64,000 bases of DNA from an uncultured Maricaulis sp. (lineage in GTDB: Bacteria > Pseudomonadota > Alphaproteobacteria > Caulobacterales > Maricaulaceae). Below, piece after piece: positions 21,169-29,132 of this stretch (position 1 is the first letter of the stretch; each line of letters opens with the position of its first letter). The translations under genes and the position numbers were made by a program. The notes under the pieces are model-generated. The model was given only the letters and a program-made list of their open reading frames with translations. It searched no databases and had not been told where the DNA came from. Location of the stretch: contig NZ_CAMYLS010000027.1 in assembly GCF_947259345.1 (NCBI RefSeq), positions 212,029 through 276,028 of the forward strand. Reading direction: 5' to 3'.

Positions 21169-21878
21169 TCGTTTCCTTCCTCGGGCGAGGCCTCCGCCTC
21201 GGTGATGGTTCGGCTCTGGGTCAATCGGGCCCGGACATTGCCGGTGAAGACGATCCGGTTGCCACCATCGGAGATTTCATAACTGTCAGCCCGGATTGTA
21301 CCCATCGGGCCGGTTCCTGCCACCGCTTCCTGTCCGATGACGCGTTCCTCGCGCAGGAATATGCGTGCATGGCTGGACTGGAATTCATATCCGGCCCGTG
21401 TCCGGAAATTGACGTCCGAATACAGGTCGAGAATACGATTGGGCAGATCGTAGCGTCCGGATTCCGCTAGCACTTGCGAGACATCAGCTCCGGCATCCAG
21501 GAAATTGTAGTCCAGGCGCGGGCGTTCCAGTTCTGTCACGCCGTCGGCCGCGTCGCGGCGGCGGATGGCGACATCCGCGGTCACCGCATAGGGGGTGAGA
21601 TTCTCGTCGCGGCCGGTGAAGCGCGGATTGGTCATCCGGACATCCGTGCCGACGGCTTCGGCTTCGCGCGCCGCGCCTCCGCCTGACCCCAAGATGAGCT
21701 GTACGATCAAGATGCCGAGGATCGTCAACGCCGCCGCCGTGAAGAAGAGGCGCAGGCCCCGCACGAAGGCGGTCCGGCGGCGGGCCACGCTCAAGGCAAG
21801 CACGCGCCGCGGCTCCCAGCTGGCATGCGGGGTTGGCTGCAGGGCGTCATGGCCGAAAGAGGCGGTCAGACTCGTCAC
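21165..21878 (-). CDS. lptC: LPS export system protein LptC
   Basis: The 237 residues have one N-terminal membrane anchor (LFFTAAALTILGILIVQLILG, about residues 44-64) and a periplasmic LptC domain with MTNPRFTGRDENLTPYAVTADVAIRR and the C-terminal DSYEISDGGNRIVFTGNVRARL. The start is a GTG at 21878. The order lptC-lptA-lptB and coupled stop/start support the assignment. Confidence 0.92.
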   Translation of the reverse strand: MTSLTASFGHDALQPTPHASWEPRRVLALSVARRRTAFVRGLRLFFTAAALTILGILIVQLILGSGGGAAREAEAVGTDVRMTNPRFTGRDENLTPYAVTADVAIRRRDAADGVTELERPRLDYNFLDAGADVSQVLAESGRYDLPNRILDLYSDVNFRTRAGYEFQSSHARIFLREERVIGQEAVAGTGPMGTIRADSYEISDGGNRIVFTGNVRARLTQSRTITEAEASPEEGNE

Positions 21879-21965
21879 CGGTTCACAATTATCCTATCGC
21901 GCCTTTCGGCGAGGTTGCGCCGCCAGAAAGACCAGTCTTTGCGAGCCTTTTCAAGGCGACCGCCT

Positions 21966-22580
21966 TCAGGAGTGGGCAAAAATGTCGATTTCCGGCCAAC
22001 CGGCCAGATCCAGCCGGGCACGCGTCGGCATGAAGTCGAAACAGGCCTTGGCCAGGTCCAGACGGCCCTCGCGCTCAAGCATCTTGGACAGGGCTTCGCG
22101 CAGCTTGTGCAGGTGAAGCACGTCGGAAGCCGCATAGTCCAGCTGGGCCGGGGACAACTCGTCCGCCCCCCAGTCCGAGGACTGCTGCTGTTTGTTCATG
22201 TCGGCGCCGACGAGTTCGCGGGTGACATCCTTGAGGCCATGCCGGTCGGTATAGGTGCGGGCCAGCTTGGAGGCGATCTTGGTGCAGAAGATCGGTGCCA
22301 TGGTCACGCCGAGATACTTCTCGACCATGGCCACGTCGAAGCGGGCGAAGTGCAGGATTTTCTCGACCTTGGTATCGGCGAGGACGCGCTTGAGATTGGG
22401 ACAGTCGTAATCGGGCCGGTTCATCTGCACGACATGGGCGTCGCCATCGCCGGCCGAGAGCTGCACGACACACAGCATGTCGCGGGTCAGGGACAGGCCG
22501 AGGGTCTCGGTGTCGACGGCGACCAGCGGCCCGAGGTCGACATCGGCGGGCAGGTCACCCTTGTGATAGTGCACGGTCAT
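21966..22580 (-). CDS. RNase D-type 3'-5' exonuclease, catalytic domain only
   Basis: The 204 residues carry the DEDDy exonuclease set: VAVDTETLGL (Asp23, Glu25), HFARFDVAMVEKYLG and YAASDVLHLHKL. The HRDC domains of classical RNase D (about 370 residues) are absent, so this is the short alphaproteobacterial form. A role in RNA 3' trimming is likely; its targets cannot be told. It lies 87 bases upstream of lptC and may be the first gene of that operon. Confidence 0.88.
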   Translation of the reverse strand: MTVHYHKGDLPADVDLGPLVAVDTETLGLSLTRDMLCVVQLSAGDGDAHVVQMNRPDYDCPNLKRVLADTKVEKILHFARFDVAMVEKYLGVTMAPIFCTKIASKLARTYTDRHGLKDVTRELVGADMNKQQQSSDWGADELSPAQLDYAASDVLHLHKLREALSKMLEREGRLDLAKACFDFMPTRARLDLAGWPEIDIFAHS

Positions 22581-22606
22581 GGTGTCATCCTTGTTTGTTC
22601 CAGCGT

Positions 22607-23866
22607 CTAGCGCCGCGCAGCGCGGGGCGCAATGCGCGCAAGCTTGTCAGTGACGCTGGTTTCGTCGTCGCGGTTAAGGAATTGCGGGGTTTCCAGCTCG
22701 GCTGAGGGTGCATTGGCGATGACCGCATCGAGCAGCGCCGTGACCGCTGCGCCGTCCGGGCTGGCCCGCCAGTCCGAGCGCCGCTCGATGATCGCGGCGC
22801 TTGTCTGCGCCAGCGTGTCCGGGGTCAGCCTGTCGCCGGTCACGCGCGGATCGCTCGGATCCTCGCCACCCATGATGGCCAGCATGTCGGTGCCGATATG
22901 CGGCAGATAGTGCGAGGGCTCGTAGAAGGTCGGGTGAGCGACCGTCGCCTCAGCTGAGGGCGCATCGACCGCGGCAAAGGGTCGGAAGCCGGAGAAATCG
23001 TACAGCTGCGCGCCGCCGCCGGGCCGGCAGGCATTGACCGGATCGCGGTCGGCATAGCGGGCAAAGGTCTCGGTCAGGGCCGCGCGGAAGGCGAGATAAT
23101 CCTCGCCGCGGCCGGCCCGGAACATCGCCTCCTCGCGCCAGGCGTGGAGCGGGTGGATAAAGCCAGTCACCTGCACGCCTTCGGCGGTCAGACGGTCAAG
23201 CACGCGCTCGAACAGGGCCAGGCGTTCCGGGTCGAAGCGATAGCCCAGATAAAAGCGGTAAATCCCGCGCGCGCCGTTCTCGTACCGCTCTCGCTGGGCC
23301 CCGGCCGGATAGGTGTCGGCCCAGGGCACGCGCGGCTGCGATCCGGTGAGATTGTCGGCCAGGAGCTGGATCGCCGCGCCGAACGTACTGGGTGACAGGG
23401 CCACGCGGGCCCGGGCGAAATCGGCATGGCCGTCGCGCAGCGCCGACAGCCAATAGGTCGCCTTGGCCTTGGAATGGGTGCCGAATTCGTCGAGATCGAG
23501 CCCGATCACCACGCAGCGCAAATCTTCGCTCTGGGCCGCGAGGGCGGCGGCCTGGGAGAGCTCAAAGATATTGGTGCCGCGCATGCCGGCATTGATGAAG
23601 CCCTCGGGCAGGTCGGCCGGATCGCGCGGAAACCCGTCCACAGTGCGCGAGGAGCCGAGCAGGATGGCGTCGATCCCGCCACGCGCCAGCTGATCGCCGA
23701 CATGCACCCGGCCGCCATCCTCGTGGATCCGCGTATCGCGACTGGTCAGACCGGGAATGTCCGGCGAGCCGGTGATGTCGAAGGGGTCGACCAGCGCATT
23801 GAAACCCGCGAACCCGGCCAGGGACGCGAAGAGGGCGATCAGCAATGTCACGGCATAGCGGTGCAT
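22607..23866 (-). CDS. SGNH/AlgX-like partner of an MBOAT acyltransferase
   Basis: The 419 residues begin with a signal anchor (YAVTLLIALFASLAGFAGFNALVDPF). ILLGSSRTVDGF resembles the Ser-containing block I of SGNH hydrolases (the DHHW/AlgJ type), INAGMRGTN is a block II-like segment, and YEPSHYLPHIGTDMLAIM gives the late catalytic His. Proteins of this type act with MBOAT transporters in O-acetylation of surface polysaccharides. It is 12 bases after the MBOAT gene on the same strand, so the two form one unit. The glycan target is unknown. Confidence 0.75.
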   Translation of the reverse strand: MHRYAVTLLIALFASLAGFAGFNALVDPFDITGSPDIPGLTSRDTRIHEDGGRVHVGDQLARGGIDAILLGSSRTVDGFPRDPADLPEGFINAGMRGTNIFELSQAAALAAQSEDLRCVVIGLDLDEFGTHSKAKATYWLSALRDGHADFARARVALSPSTFGAAIQLLADNLTGSQPRVPWADTYPAGAQRERYENGARGIYRFYLGYRFDPERLALFERVLDRLTAEGVQVTGFIHPLHAWREEAMFRAGRGEDYLAFRAALTETFARYADRDPVNACRPGGGAQLYDFSGFRPFAAVDAPSAEATVAHPTFYEPSHYLPHIGTDMLAIMGGEDPSDPRVTGDRLTPDTLAQTSAAIIERRSDWRASPDGAAVTALLDAVIANAPSAELETPQFLNRDDETSVTDKLARIAPRAARR

Positions 23867-23878
23867 CTCGGCGCGGTC

Positions 23879-25399
23879 CTAGAAGGTGTAATAGATGAAT
23901 TCGGAGGTCTTCCAGGCGTTCAGCACGGACAGGAAGAGCAGGAAGGCGGCGCCGATGGCCGCCAGCCGGGTAAAGCGCCAGCGCAGGCCCGGCTTGGGTT
24001 TGATCTGGGCGTCCTTGAGGGTCTGTTCGTCAATCACATCCGCGAAGAGCTCCGGCGTATCCGGCAGCGACCAGACCAGGGTCAGGCCGAAAATCACCCA
24101 GGCGATCAGTTCGCCTGACACGCCTTCCAGGCCCAGCCCGGAGAAACCGAACATGCCGGCCAGGATGCGCCCGGCGCCCGACCAGGTCTCGGCCCGGAAG
24201 AAGACCCAGGCGATGGTGGTGAAGGCGAAGGTCAGGCCGATGGCAATGATGCGGCGGTGACCGTCAAACCAGCCCTTCGGCCCCCACTTGTTCCAGTAAT
24301 GGTTCACCGTCAGGCCCAGCCCGTGCAACCCGCCCCAGATCACAAAGGTCCAGGCGGCGCCATGCCAGAGCCCGCCGAGCAGCATGGTCGCCATCAGATT
24401 GATCGAGCGCCGTGTCTCGCCATGCCGGTTTCCGCCCAGCGGGATGTAGAGATGATCGCGCAGGAAATGGCTCAGCGTGATGTGCCAGCGGCGCCAGAAC
24501 TCGACCACTGAAGCGGATTTGTAGGGTCCGTTGAAATTGACCGGCAGCCGAAAGCCCAGGCAACGGGCCAGGCCCAGCGCCATGTCGGAATAGCCGGAGA
24601 AGTCGAAGAAGATCTGCAGCGCGTAGGCCATGGCCCCGAACCAGGCGGCGACCAGTCCGGGCGTGTCGCCGCGCTCGGCCATGGCAAACAGGGAGGAGGC
24701 ATAGGGTTCGATGCTCTCGGCGATCAGGACTTTCTTGGCCAGGCCGATGGCAAAGAGGGACAGGCCGACCCCGAGATTGTCCCAGAGGTCGTCCTTGCGT
24801 GTGGTGTCATTGAATTGCGAGGCGATCTGGTGGTGCTGGATCAGCGGGCCGGCCACGATGTGCGGGAAGAAGGAGACGAAAAGGGCGTGCGCAAAGAAGC
24901 GGCCCGGATCGGTCTTCCGGCGGGCGACATCGACCAGGTAGGAGATTTGCTGGAAGGAGAAAAAGGAGATGGCCAGCGGCAGACCCAGCCCCAGTTCGGG
25001 AATGTCGAGCCCGGTCAGCGCATTGATATTGCTCGCCAGGAAGTCGGCATATTTGAAGAAGCCGAGCAGGGAGAGATTGAAAATGATGCCGACGGCGAGC
25101 AGGGGCTGATTGCCCCAGCGCCGCATCAGGCGCGCCACAATGTGGTTGATGATCACCGAGCCGAGCAGAAGCAGGACATGGCGGATGAACCAGAGGGAGC
25201 GGATCAGGCTCTCGACTGTCCAGCCATCCAGCTCGTGCCAGGGCGCTCGCGATACGTCCCACCAGGCGTAGAAGAAGAAGCTCGCGGCGGCGAGCAGGGA
25301 GAGCGCCGTCCAGTGCGAGATATAGCGCCGCGCCAGATAATAGGTCAGCAGCACGCCGGGCAGGAAAAGAAACAGGAATTCGAAGGAATTGAAGATCAT
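23879..25399 (-). CDS. MBOAT family O-acyltransferase (AlgI-like)
   Basis: A 506-residue polytopic membrane protein starting MIFNSFEFLFLFLPGVLL, typical of AlgI-like proteins. WRRWHITLSHFLRDHLYIPLGGNRHG and the catalytic His in LLGGLWHGAAWTFVIWGGLHG are the hallmark MBOAT motifs. It moves acyl (often acetyl) groups across the inner membrane to a periplasmic partner, here the SGNH-like protein at 22607. Its upstream region holds the AT-rich stretch with CtrA- and DnaA-type sites. Confidence 0.93.
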   Translation of the reverse strand: MIFNSFEFLFLFLPGVLLTYYLARRYISHWTALSLLAAASFFFYAWWDVSRAPWHELDGWTVESLIRSLWFIRHVLLLLGSVIINHIVARLMRRWGNQPLLAVGIIFNLSLLGFFKYADFLASNINALTGLDIPELGLGLPLAISFFSFQQISYLVDVARRKTDPGRFFAHALFVSFFPHIVAGPLIQHHQIASQFNDTTRKDDLWDNLGVGLSLFAIGLAKKVLIAESIEPYASSLFAMAERGDTPGLVAAWFGAMAYALQIFFDFSGYSDMALGLARCLGFRLPVNFNGPYKSASVVEFWRRWHITLSHFLRDHLYIPLGGNRHGETRRSINLMATMLLGGLWHGAAWTFVIWGGLHGLGLTVNHYWNKWGPKGWFDGHRRIIAIGLTFAFTTIAWVFFRAETWSGAGRILAGMFGFSGLGLEGVSGELIAWVIFGLTLVWSLPDTPELFADVIDEQTLKDAQIKPKPGLRWRFTRLAAIGAAFLLFLSVLNAWKTSEFIYYTF

Positions 25400-25477
25400 T
25401 GCCGCGCCGCACCGGAGGTCGCAGGGACGCTAGCCCTCCCCCGCCGAGGCGGCAAGGCAGGCCTGCACGCAGGCGGG

Positions 25478-25486
25478 TTATCCACA
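25478..25486 (+). promoter_or_regulatory. Perfect DnaA box
   Basis: TTATCCACA exactly matches the high-affinity DnaA consensus. It lies about 80 bases upstream of the MBOAT start and 33 bases from the CtrA-type site. A second, one-mismatch candidate (TCATACACA) is at 25671-25679. Confidence 0.5.
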
Positions 25487-25518
25487 GGCGTGGCCCTGTT
25501 TTGTGACAAATGCGTGTC

Positions 25519-25533
25519 TTAAGTCTCTGTTAA
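25519..25533. promoter_or_regulatory. CtrA-type site (TTAA-N7-TTAA)
   Basis: TTAA at 25519-25522 and TTAA at 25530-25533 are seven bases apart, the full consensus for the alphaproteobacterial cell-cycle regulator CtrA. It is between the divergent MBOAT gene (120 bases away) and the secreted-protein gene at 25713 (180 bases away). Confidence 0.5.
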
Positions 25534-25637
25534 TGAAGTTTGTGGTGAAAAAATTTGCGCACTAATCAGCTATAATTGCTTTATTCTAAAGGTATGAAAG
25601 GGCATTGCGAAAACTAACGAAACGTCCGTACACGGAC

Positions 25638-25665
25638 TTTACAATCAGGCGAGCATCTGTAACAT
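25638..25665 (+). promoter_or_regulatory. Possible promoter for the gene at 25713
   Basis: TTTACA (25638-25643) and TAACAT (25660-25665) with a 16-base spacer lie 48 bases before the start codon. The match to consensus is moderate. Confidence 0.3.
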
Positions 25666-25712
25666 TAGTGTCATACACAGTCCTCAAGAGTTTCTCGCAG
25701 GAGGGAGACCCA

Positions 25713-26135
25713 ATGAAAAAGCAAAGCACAATGATCGCCGCTTCCCTTGCCGCATCCTTCGCCCTGATGGCACCGGCCGCAGCCCAAGCCCCCGATAGCG
25801 GGGAAGCCTTTCTTCTCGAAATGATGGGCGAGCGCGGCTGGGAAGTGTCATGCCAGCTCACCCAGGGTGATGGCGACAGCATTGCCACGCGCGAGCGCGG
25901 CCGCGGCCTGCTCGATAATGGCCGTTTCTCGGTCGGTGATGTCGTCAGTGGCCTGTGCACCTATTCGGTGCCGGATCGCGGCGAGCTTCGCCTCACGCTC
26001 AATGTCGAACACACCCAGCTGGAATGCCCCTTCACGGTGACCGAGGCCGGCTTCTGCCGCGCCTATCTCCAGCCGGGCGAGACCGGCAGCTTCAACATCC
26101 AGCGTCGCTCGACCCCGGTCGCGACCGGCTCGTAA
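25713..26135 (+). CDS. Small secreted protein of unknown function
   Basis: The ATG at 25713 has a strong GGAGGGAG site and starts a clear signal peptide (MKKQSTMIAASLAASFALMAPAAAQA) in a 140-residue protein. The mature part has four Cys (VSCQLTQG, SGLCTYSV, LECPFTV, GFCRAYL), which could form two periplasmic disulfides. I recognise no family. It ends at a terminator and so is monocistronic. It is the first + strand gene after the strand switch and may be controlled by the nearby CtrA-type site. Confidence 0.8.
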   Translation: MKKQSTMIAASLAASFALMAPAAAQAPDSGEAFLLEMMGERGWEVSCQLTQGDGDSIATRERGRGLLDNGRFSVGDVVSGLCTYSVPDRGELRLTLNVEHTQLECPFTVTEAGFCRAYLQPGETGSFNIQRRSTPVATGS

Positions 26136-26179
26136 GCGCACATGACGACCTGACCTGTACGAAGCACCACAGGTTAAAG

Positions 26180-26216
26180 ACGCCCGGCTGTGTCCCCCGC
26201 AGTCGGGCGTTCTTCT
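26180..26216 (+). terminator. Intrinsic terminator after the 25713 gene
   Basis: ACGCCCGGCT (26180-26189) pairs with AGTCGGGCGT (26201-26210) with one G-T pair, followed by TCTTCT. It is 45 bases past the stop. Confidence 0.65.
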
Positions 26217-26249
26217 GTCATCTGTTCTGGGGGCGACCCACGCCCAAAC

Positions 26250-26274
26250 GAAAACGGACCGCCAGGCGGTCCGT
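26250..26274 (-). terminator. Terminator after tRNA-Leu
   Basis: An inverted repeat (26254-26263 with 26265-26274) is followed on the - strand by TTTTCGTTT. It lies 28 bases beyond the tRNA end. Confidence 0.6.
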
Positions 26275-26301
26275 TCATTCATCACATCTTGTGAAAGAGG
26301 A

Positions 26302-26388
<87 letters not shown>

Positions 26389-26405
26389 AGGTGTCAGAGG
26401 CGCGG

Positions 26406-26434
26406 TAACTAAAGAAGGCTTGGGGCAGTGTCAA
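26406..26434 (-). promoter_or_regulatory. Sigma-70 promoter for tRNA-Leu
   Basis: On the - strand, a perfect TTGACA (26434-26429) is followed after 17 bases by TAGTTA (26411-26406). The mature tRNA begins 18 bases further on. Confidence 0.65.
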
Positions 26435-26597
26435 CGGACTTTGGGCATTGCCGGCAGCGGCAAACGCAGCCCGATGCGTCACGATGATTTGACGGTTTGG
26501 TGGCCGCGGCCCCGCTTGCCGCCGGGCGGTGCCTGATCCACGGTATCGCGCGTGTCTGACCGGGCTCGGGCGCTCTTGTCGGAAATTGGAAACATGC

Positions 26598-27083
26598 ATG
26601 AAACTTCTCTTCGCAACCGGGCCGCGAACCGCGCTGCTGTCGGCCCTCCTACTCCTCGCCACGCCTGCCGTTTTGGCGCAATCCGACGCCACGGACCGCG
26701 CTGCCATTCTGAACATCCTGGAAAACGGCCCGGTCGCGATCGGCCCCGGTACTGAAAACTGGGAGGTGAACTTTCACCCGGACTGGACGGTCTGGTTTGC
26801 CGGCGGGGACGCAGTCCGCGACCGCGGGCCTCATATGGCCGATGTTCGCGATTATGTCGGGCGTGGTGCGGACGTGGTCGAGTTTGAGCTGGATCTGGTC
26901 AGCCTTCAGATTCGCGGCGACACGGCCTTCGCCCGCTATAATGCGGTCGAACACATCATTGAGGGCGATGGCGGGCGTCGCGATGTGGCCTATTCGGGCA
27001 CGGACTGGCTGGTGCGTGAAGACGGTCGCTGGCTGATCCTGTCGACCACGGTCGCCTTTCCGGAGCGCGATATGGCGGACTAG
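26598..27083 (+). CDS. Secreted NTF2/SnoaL-like (DUF4440-type) protein
   Basis: The ATG at 26598 begins a signal peptide (MKLLFATGPRTALLSALLLLATPAVLAQ) in a 161-residue protein. The mature part fits a cone-shaped NTF2-like fold: DRAAILNILENG, FHPDWTVWFAGGDAV, VSLQIRGDTAFARYNAVEHI and a closing SGTDWLVREDGRWLILSTTVAF. Such domains often bind small ligands; no catalytic residues can be claimed. It precedes the NDUFA9-like gene by 100 bases. Confidence 0.78.
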   Translation: MKLLFATGPRTALLSALLLLATPAVLAQSDATDRAAILNILENGPVAIGPGTENWEVNFHPDWTVWFAGGDAVRDRGPHMADVRDYVGRGADVVEFELDLVSLQIRGDTAFARYNAVEHIIEGDGGRRDVAYSGTDWLVREDGRWLILSTTVAFPERDMAD

Positions 27084-27183
27084 CCGTGCCGCGCCGGACA
27101 GACGTTCAAGCGCATTGCCGCATGGACAGGCGCGCGGTTTTTTGGTCTATCCCGGACAAACCCTGTTTTCGCGAGGGCAATCC

Positions 27184-28149
27184 ATGCTGAGAGACGAGAT
27201 CATCACCGTGTTCGGCGGGTCCGGCTTTGTCGGGCGTCATGTGGTTCGGGCGCTGGCCAAGGCCGGCTACCGGGTCCGCGTCGCCTCACGCCGCCCGCAC
27301 CTGGCCCAGGACCTGCGCGTCATGGGTGTGGTTGGCCAGGTCCAGCTGGTCCAGGCCAATCTTCGGGTGCCAAGCTCGGTCGAGCGAGCCCTCGATGGTG
27401 CCTCAGGCGTGGTCAATCTGGTGGGTGTGCTCAATGAGAGCGGCCGCCAGACCTTCTCTCGCCTGCATGCGCTCGGTGCGAAGACGATTGCGGAGACCGC
27501 GGCCGCGATGGGCGTCTCCCGCATGATTCATATCTCGGCCATTGGCGCCTCGGCAGACAGCGCCTCGCGCTATGCCCGAACCAAGGCGGAAGGCGAAGCC
27601 GCCGTGCTGGCGGCGCTTCCCGAGGCGACGATCCTGCGGCCCTCCATCGTTTTCGGGACCGAGGACGGCTTCTTCAACCGCTTCGGCGCCATGGCCCGCT
27701 TTGTGCCGGCCTTGCCGCTCTTTGGCGGTGGCCAGAGCAAATTCCAGCCCGTTTTCGCCGGTGATGTCGGCAAGGCCGTGCTGGCCGCCTTCGAGCGCAA
27801 TGACGCGCGCGGCGAAACCTATGAGCTGGGCGGTCCGGGCATCTATACATTCGAAGCGCTGATGAAACTCATTCTGGACGAGATTGACCGTCCGCGTTTC
27901 CTTCTGCCCCTGCCCTGGGCAATTGGCAGCGTCATCGCGACCGTGTCCGAACTTGTCGGTGCCCTGCCGCTGATGCCGGTTGTGATCACCCGCGACCAGC
28001 TGACCCAGCTGCGCTCTGATAATGTCGTGTCCGAAGGCGCCAAGGGCCTGGCGGATTTGGGTATTGCCGGTGAAACGGTGGAAGCTATCGTGCCGAGCTA
28101 TCTCGAGCGCTATCGCCGCTATGGCCAGTTCCACGAACGCGAAGCCTGA
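27184..28149 (+). CDS. Complex I NDUFA9-like NAD(P)-binding protein
   Basis: The start at 27184 places the Rossmann motif VFGGSGFVGRHVVRALAKAGYRV right at the N-terminus of a 321-residue atypical short-chain dehydrogenase. VNLVGVLNESGRQTF, HISAIGAS, YARTKAEGE (the Tyr-x3-Lys pair) and ATILRPSIVFG are typical of the NDUFA9/39-kDa family. In mitochondria the homologue is an accessory complex I subunit; in alphaproteobacteria it is a stand-alone gene of uncertain role. A terminator follows. Confidence 0.88.
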   Translation: MLRDEIITVFGGSGFVGRHVVRALAKAGYRVRVASRRPHLAQDLRVMGVVGQVQLVQANLRVPSSVERALDGASGVVNLVGVLNESGRQTFSRLHALGAKTIAETAAAMGVSRMIHISAIGASADSASRYARTKAEGEAAVLAALPEATILRPSIVFGTEDGFFNRFGAMARFVPALPLFGGGQSKFQPVFAGDVGKAVLAAFERNDARGETYELGGPGIYTFEALMKLILDEIDRPRFLLPLPWAIGSVIATVSELVGALPLMPVVITRDQLTQLRSDNVVSEGAKGLADLGIAGETVEAIVPSYLERYRRYGQFHEREA

Positions 28150-28178
28150 TCCCGCGCGTTCAGGTCGATGAGTTCAAA

Positions 28179-28208
28179 CGGGCCGCGTCGCTACGCGGCC
28201 CGTTTTTT
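28179..28208. terminator. Terminator shared by convergent genes
   Basis: A 9-bp stem (28179-28187 with 28194-28202) with a 6-base loop is followed by TTTTTT on the + strand. It overlaps the last codons of the CPBP gene on the - strand. Confidence 0.75.
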
Positions 28209-29057
28209 CTGACCGCGGCGCAGCCAGGCCAGCACGGGCAGTCCGGCGGCCAAGATCAGCAATCCGCCGACACCCAGCGGTCCATTCCACGGCCATTGCG
28301 GTACTGACAGAAAGAGCAGGGAGACGCCGGCGACCGCATTCAGCGAGCCGTGCAGCCCGGCCGCGGCGATGACGCCACCGCGCTCGCGCAGATGGGCGTG
28401 ATAGGGCGTCCAGAGCGTCGTGAAGGCCGCCATGATGGCGACACCGGTCCAGCCCAGTTCGGGATAATTATAGCCCATCAGAATGATCGGGGCGTGCCAG
28501 ATACCCCACAGCACGCCCACCACAAGGCACATCGGCCAGAAGCCCAGGCCGGCCAGACGCGGCTGCAGCCAGCCGCGCCAGCCCAGCTCCTCGCTGATCA
28601 GCAGGAAGGCGGTGTTGAAGAGGATGCCGACCGGCAGGCCGATTGCCAGCTGGATGACAAGCAGCAGGCTCGGATCCATGGGTAAGTCCTCGCCGCTGGC
28701 CGCCAGCTGGGCGGCGATGACTGCTGCCGGATCGCCGGGCGCCTGGCCGGACAGGGCGAGGGTGGCGCCGATCGCGAGGGCGCAGATCAGGATGGGCAGC
28801 AGCCAGCCGATCACGGTCCACCTGACGATAAGGCCAAAGCGGAAGCCGGCCAGTCCGATCGCCGCCAGCCGCCGTCCCTTGTCGAAGAAGACCATGCAAA
28901 CGAGCGCGCCCACAGCCGGCCCCATCATCATCAGCGACAGCAGACCCAGACTGCCGAGCGGACCCTGGGCGCCCATCCCGCCGGTGGCGTGGATGGAATA
29001 CGCGACCGCCCAGCTGAAACCGAAGGCGATGACAAGGAAGACGGACAGGGCACGCAT
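28191..29057 (-). CDS. CPBP-family intramembrane metalloprotease (CAAX protease-like)
   Basis: A polytopic membrane protein of 288 residues with the CPBP/ABI motifs: EELGWRGWL (motif 1, catalytic Glu-Glu and Arg), WGIWHAPII (motif 2) and AAGLHGSLNAV (motif 3). The ATG at 29057 has GAGG five bases upstream and is preferred over the GTG at 29063. Bacterial members are linked to immunity or processing of small peptides, but no substrate is evident. A 10-bp inverted repeat lies directly upstream. Confidence 0.85.
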   Translation of the reverse strand: MRALSVFLVIAFGFSWAVAYSIHATGGMGAQGPLGSLGLLSLMMMGPAVGALVCMVFFDKGRRLAAIGLAGFRFGLIVRWTVIGWLLPILICALAIGATLALSGQAPGDPAAVIAAQLAASGEDLPMDPSLLLVIQLAIGLPVGILFNTAFLLISEELGWRGWLQPRLAGLGFWPMCLVVGVLWGIWHAPIILMGYNYPELGWTGVAIMAAFTTLWTPYHAHLRERGGVIAAAGLHGSLNAVAGVSLLFLSVPQWPWNGPLGVGGLLILAAGLPVLAWLRRGQKKRAA

Positions 29058-29066
29058 GGCCACCTC

Positions 29067-29094
29067 GATTAATTAGCTTTATTCCTAATCAATC
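29067..29094. promoter_or_regulatory. Candidate operator: 10-bp inverted repeat upstream of the CPBP protease
   Basis: GATTAATTAG (29067-29076) and CTAATCAATC (29085-29094) are inverted repeats with one mismatch and an 8-base spacer. They lie 10-37 bases before the start codon. The size and symmetry fit a dimeric repressor such as a MarR or ArsR type. Confidence 0.45.
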
Positions 29095-29132
29095 ATGGGA
29101 ACACGGCTCGGGCAAGGAAATTCGGCAAACCG

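Larger units (their letters stand above)
25400..25712. other. AT-rich divergent intergenic region with DnaA and CtrA boxes
   Basis: No gene is visible in 313 bases between divergent genes. Bases 25551-25600 are about 30% GC, far below the neighbouring genes. It holds a perfect TTATCCACA (25478-25486), a TTAA-N7-TTAA (25519-25533), a near-DnaA box (25671-25679) and a TATAAT-like stretch at 25571. Either strong regulated promoters or origin-like DNA would explain this. Confidence 0.7.
26136..26301. other. Intergenic stretch with two opposing terminators
   Basis: No gene is seen. The region holds only the terminators annotated for the upstream secreted-protein gene and for tRNA-Leu. Confidence 0.6.
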
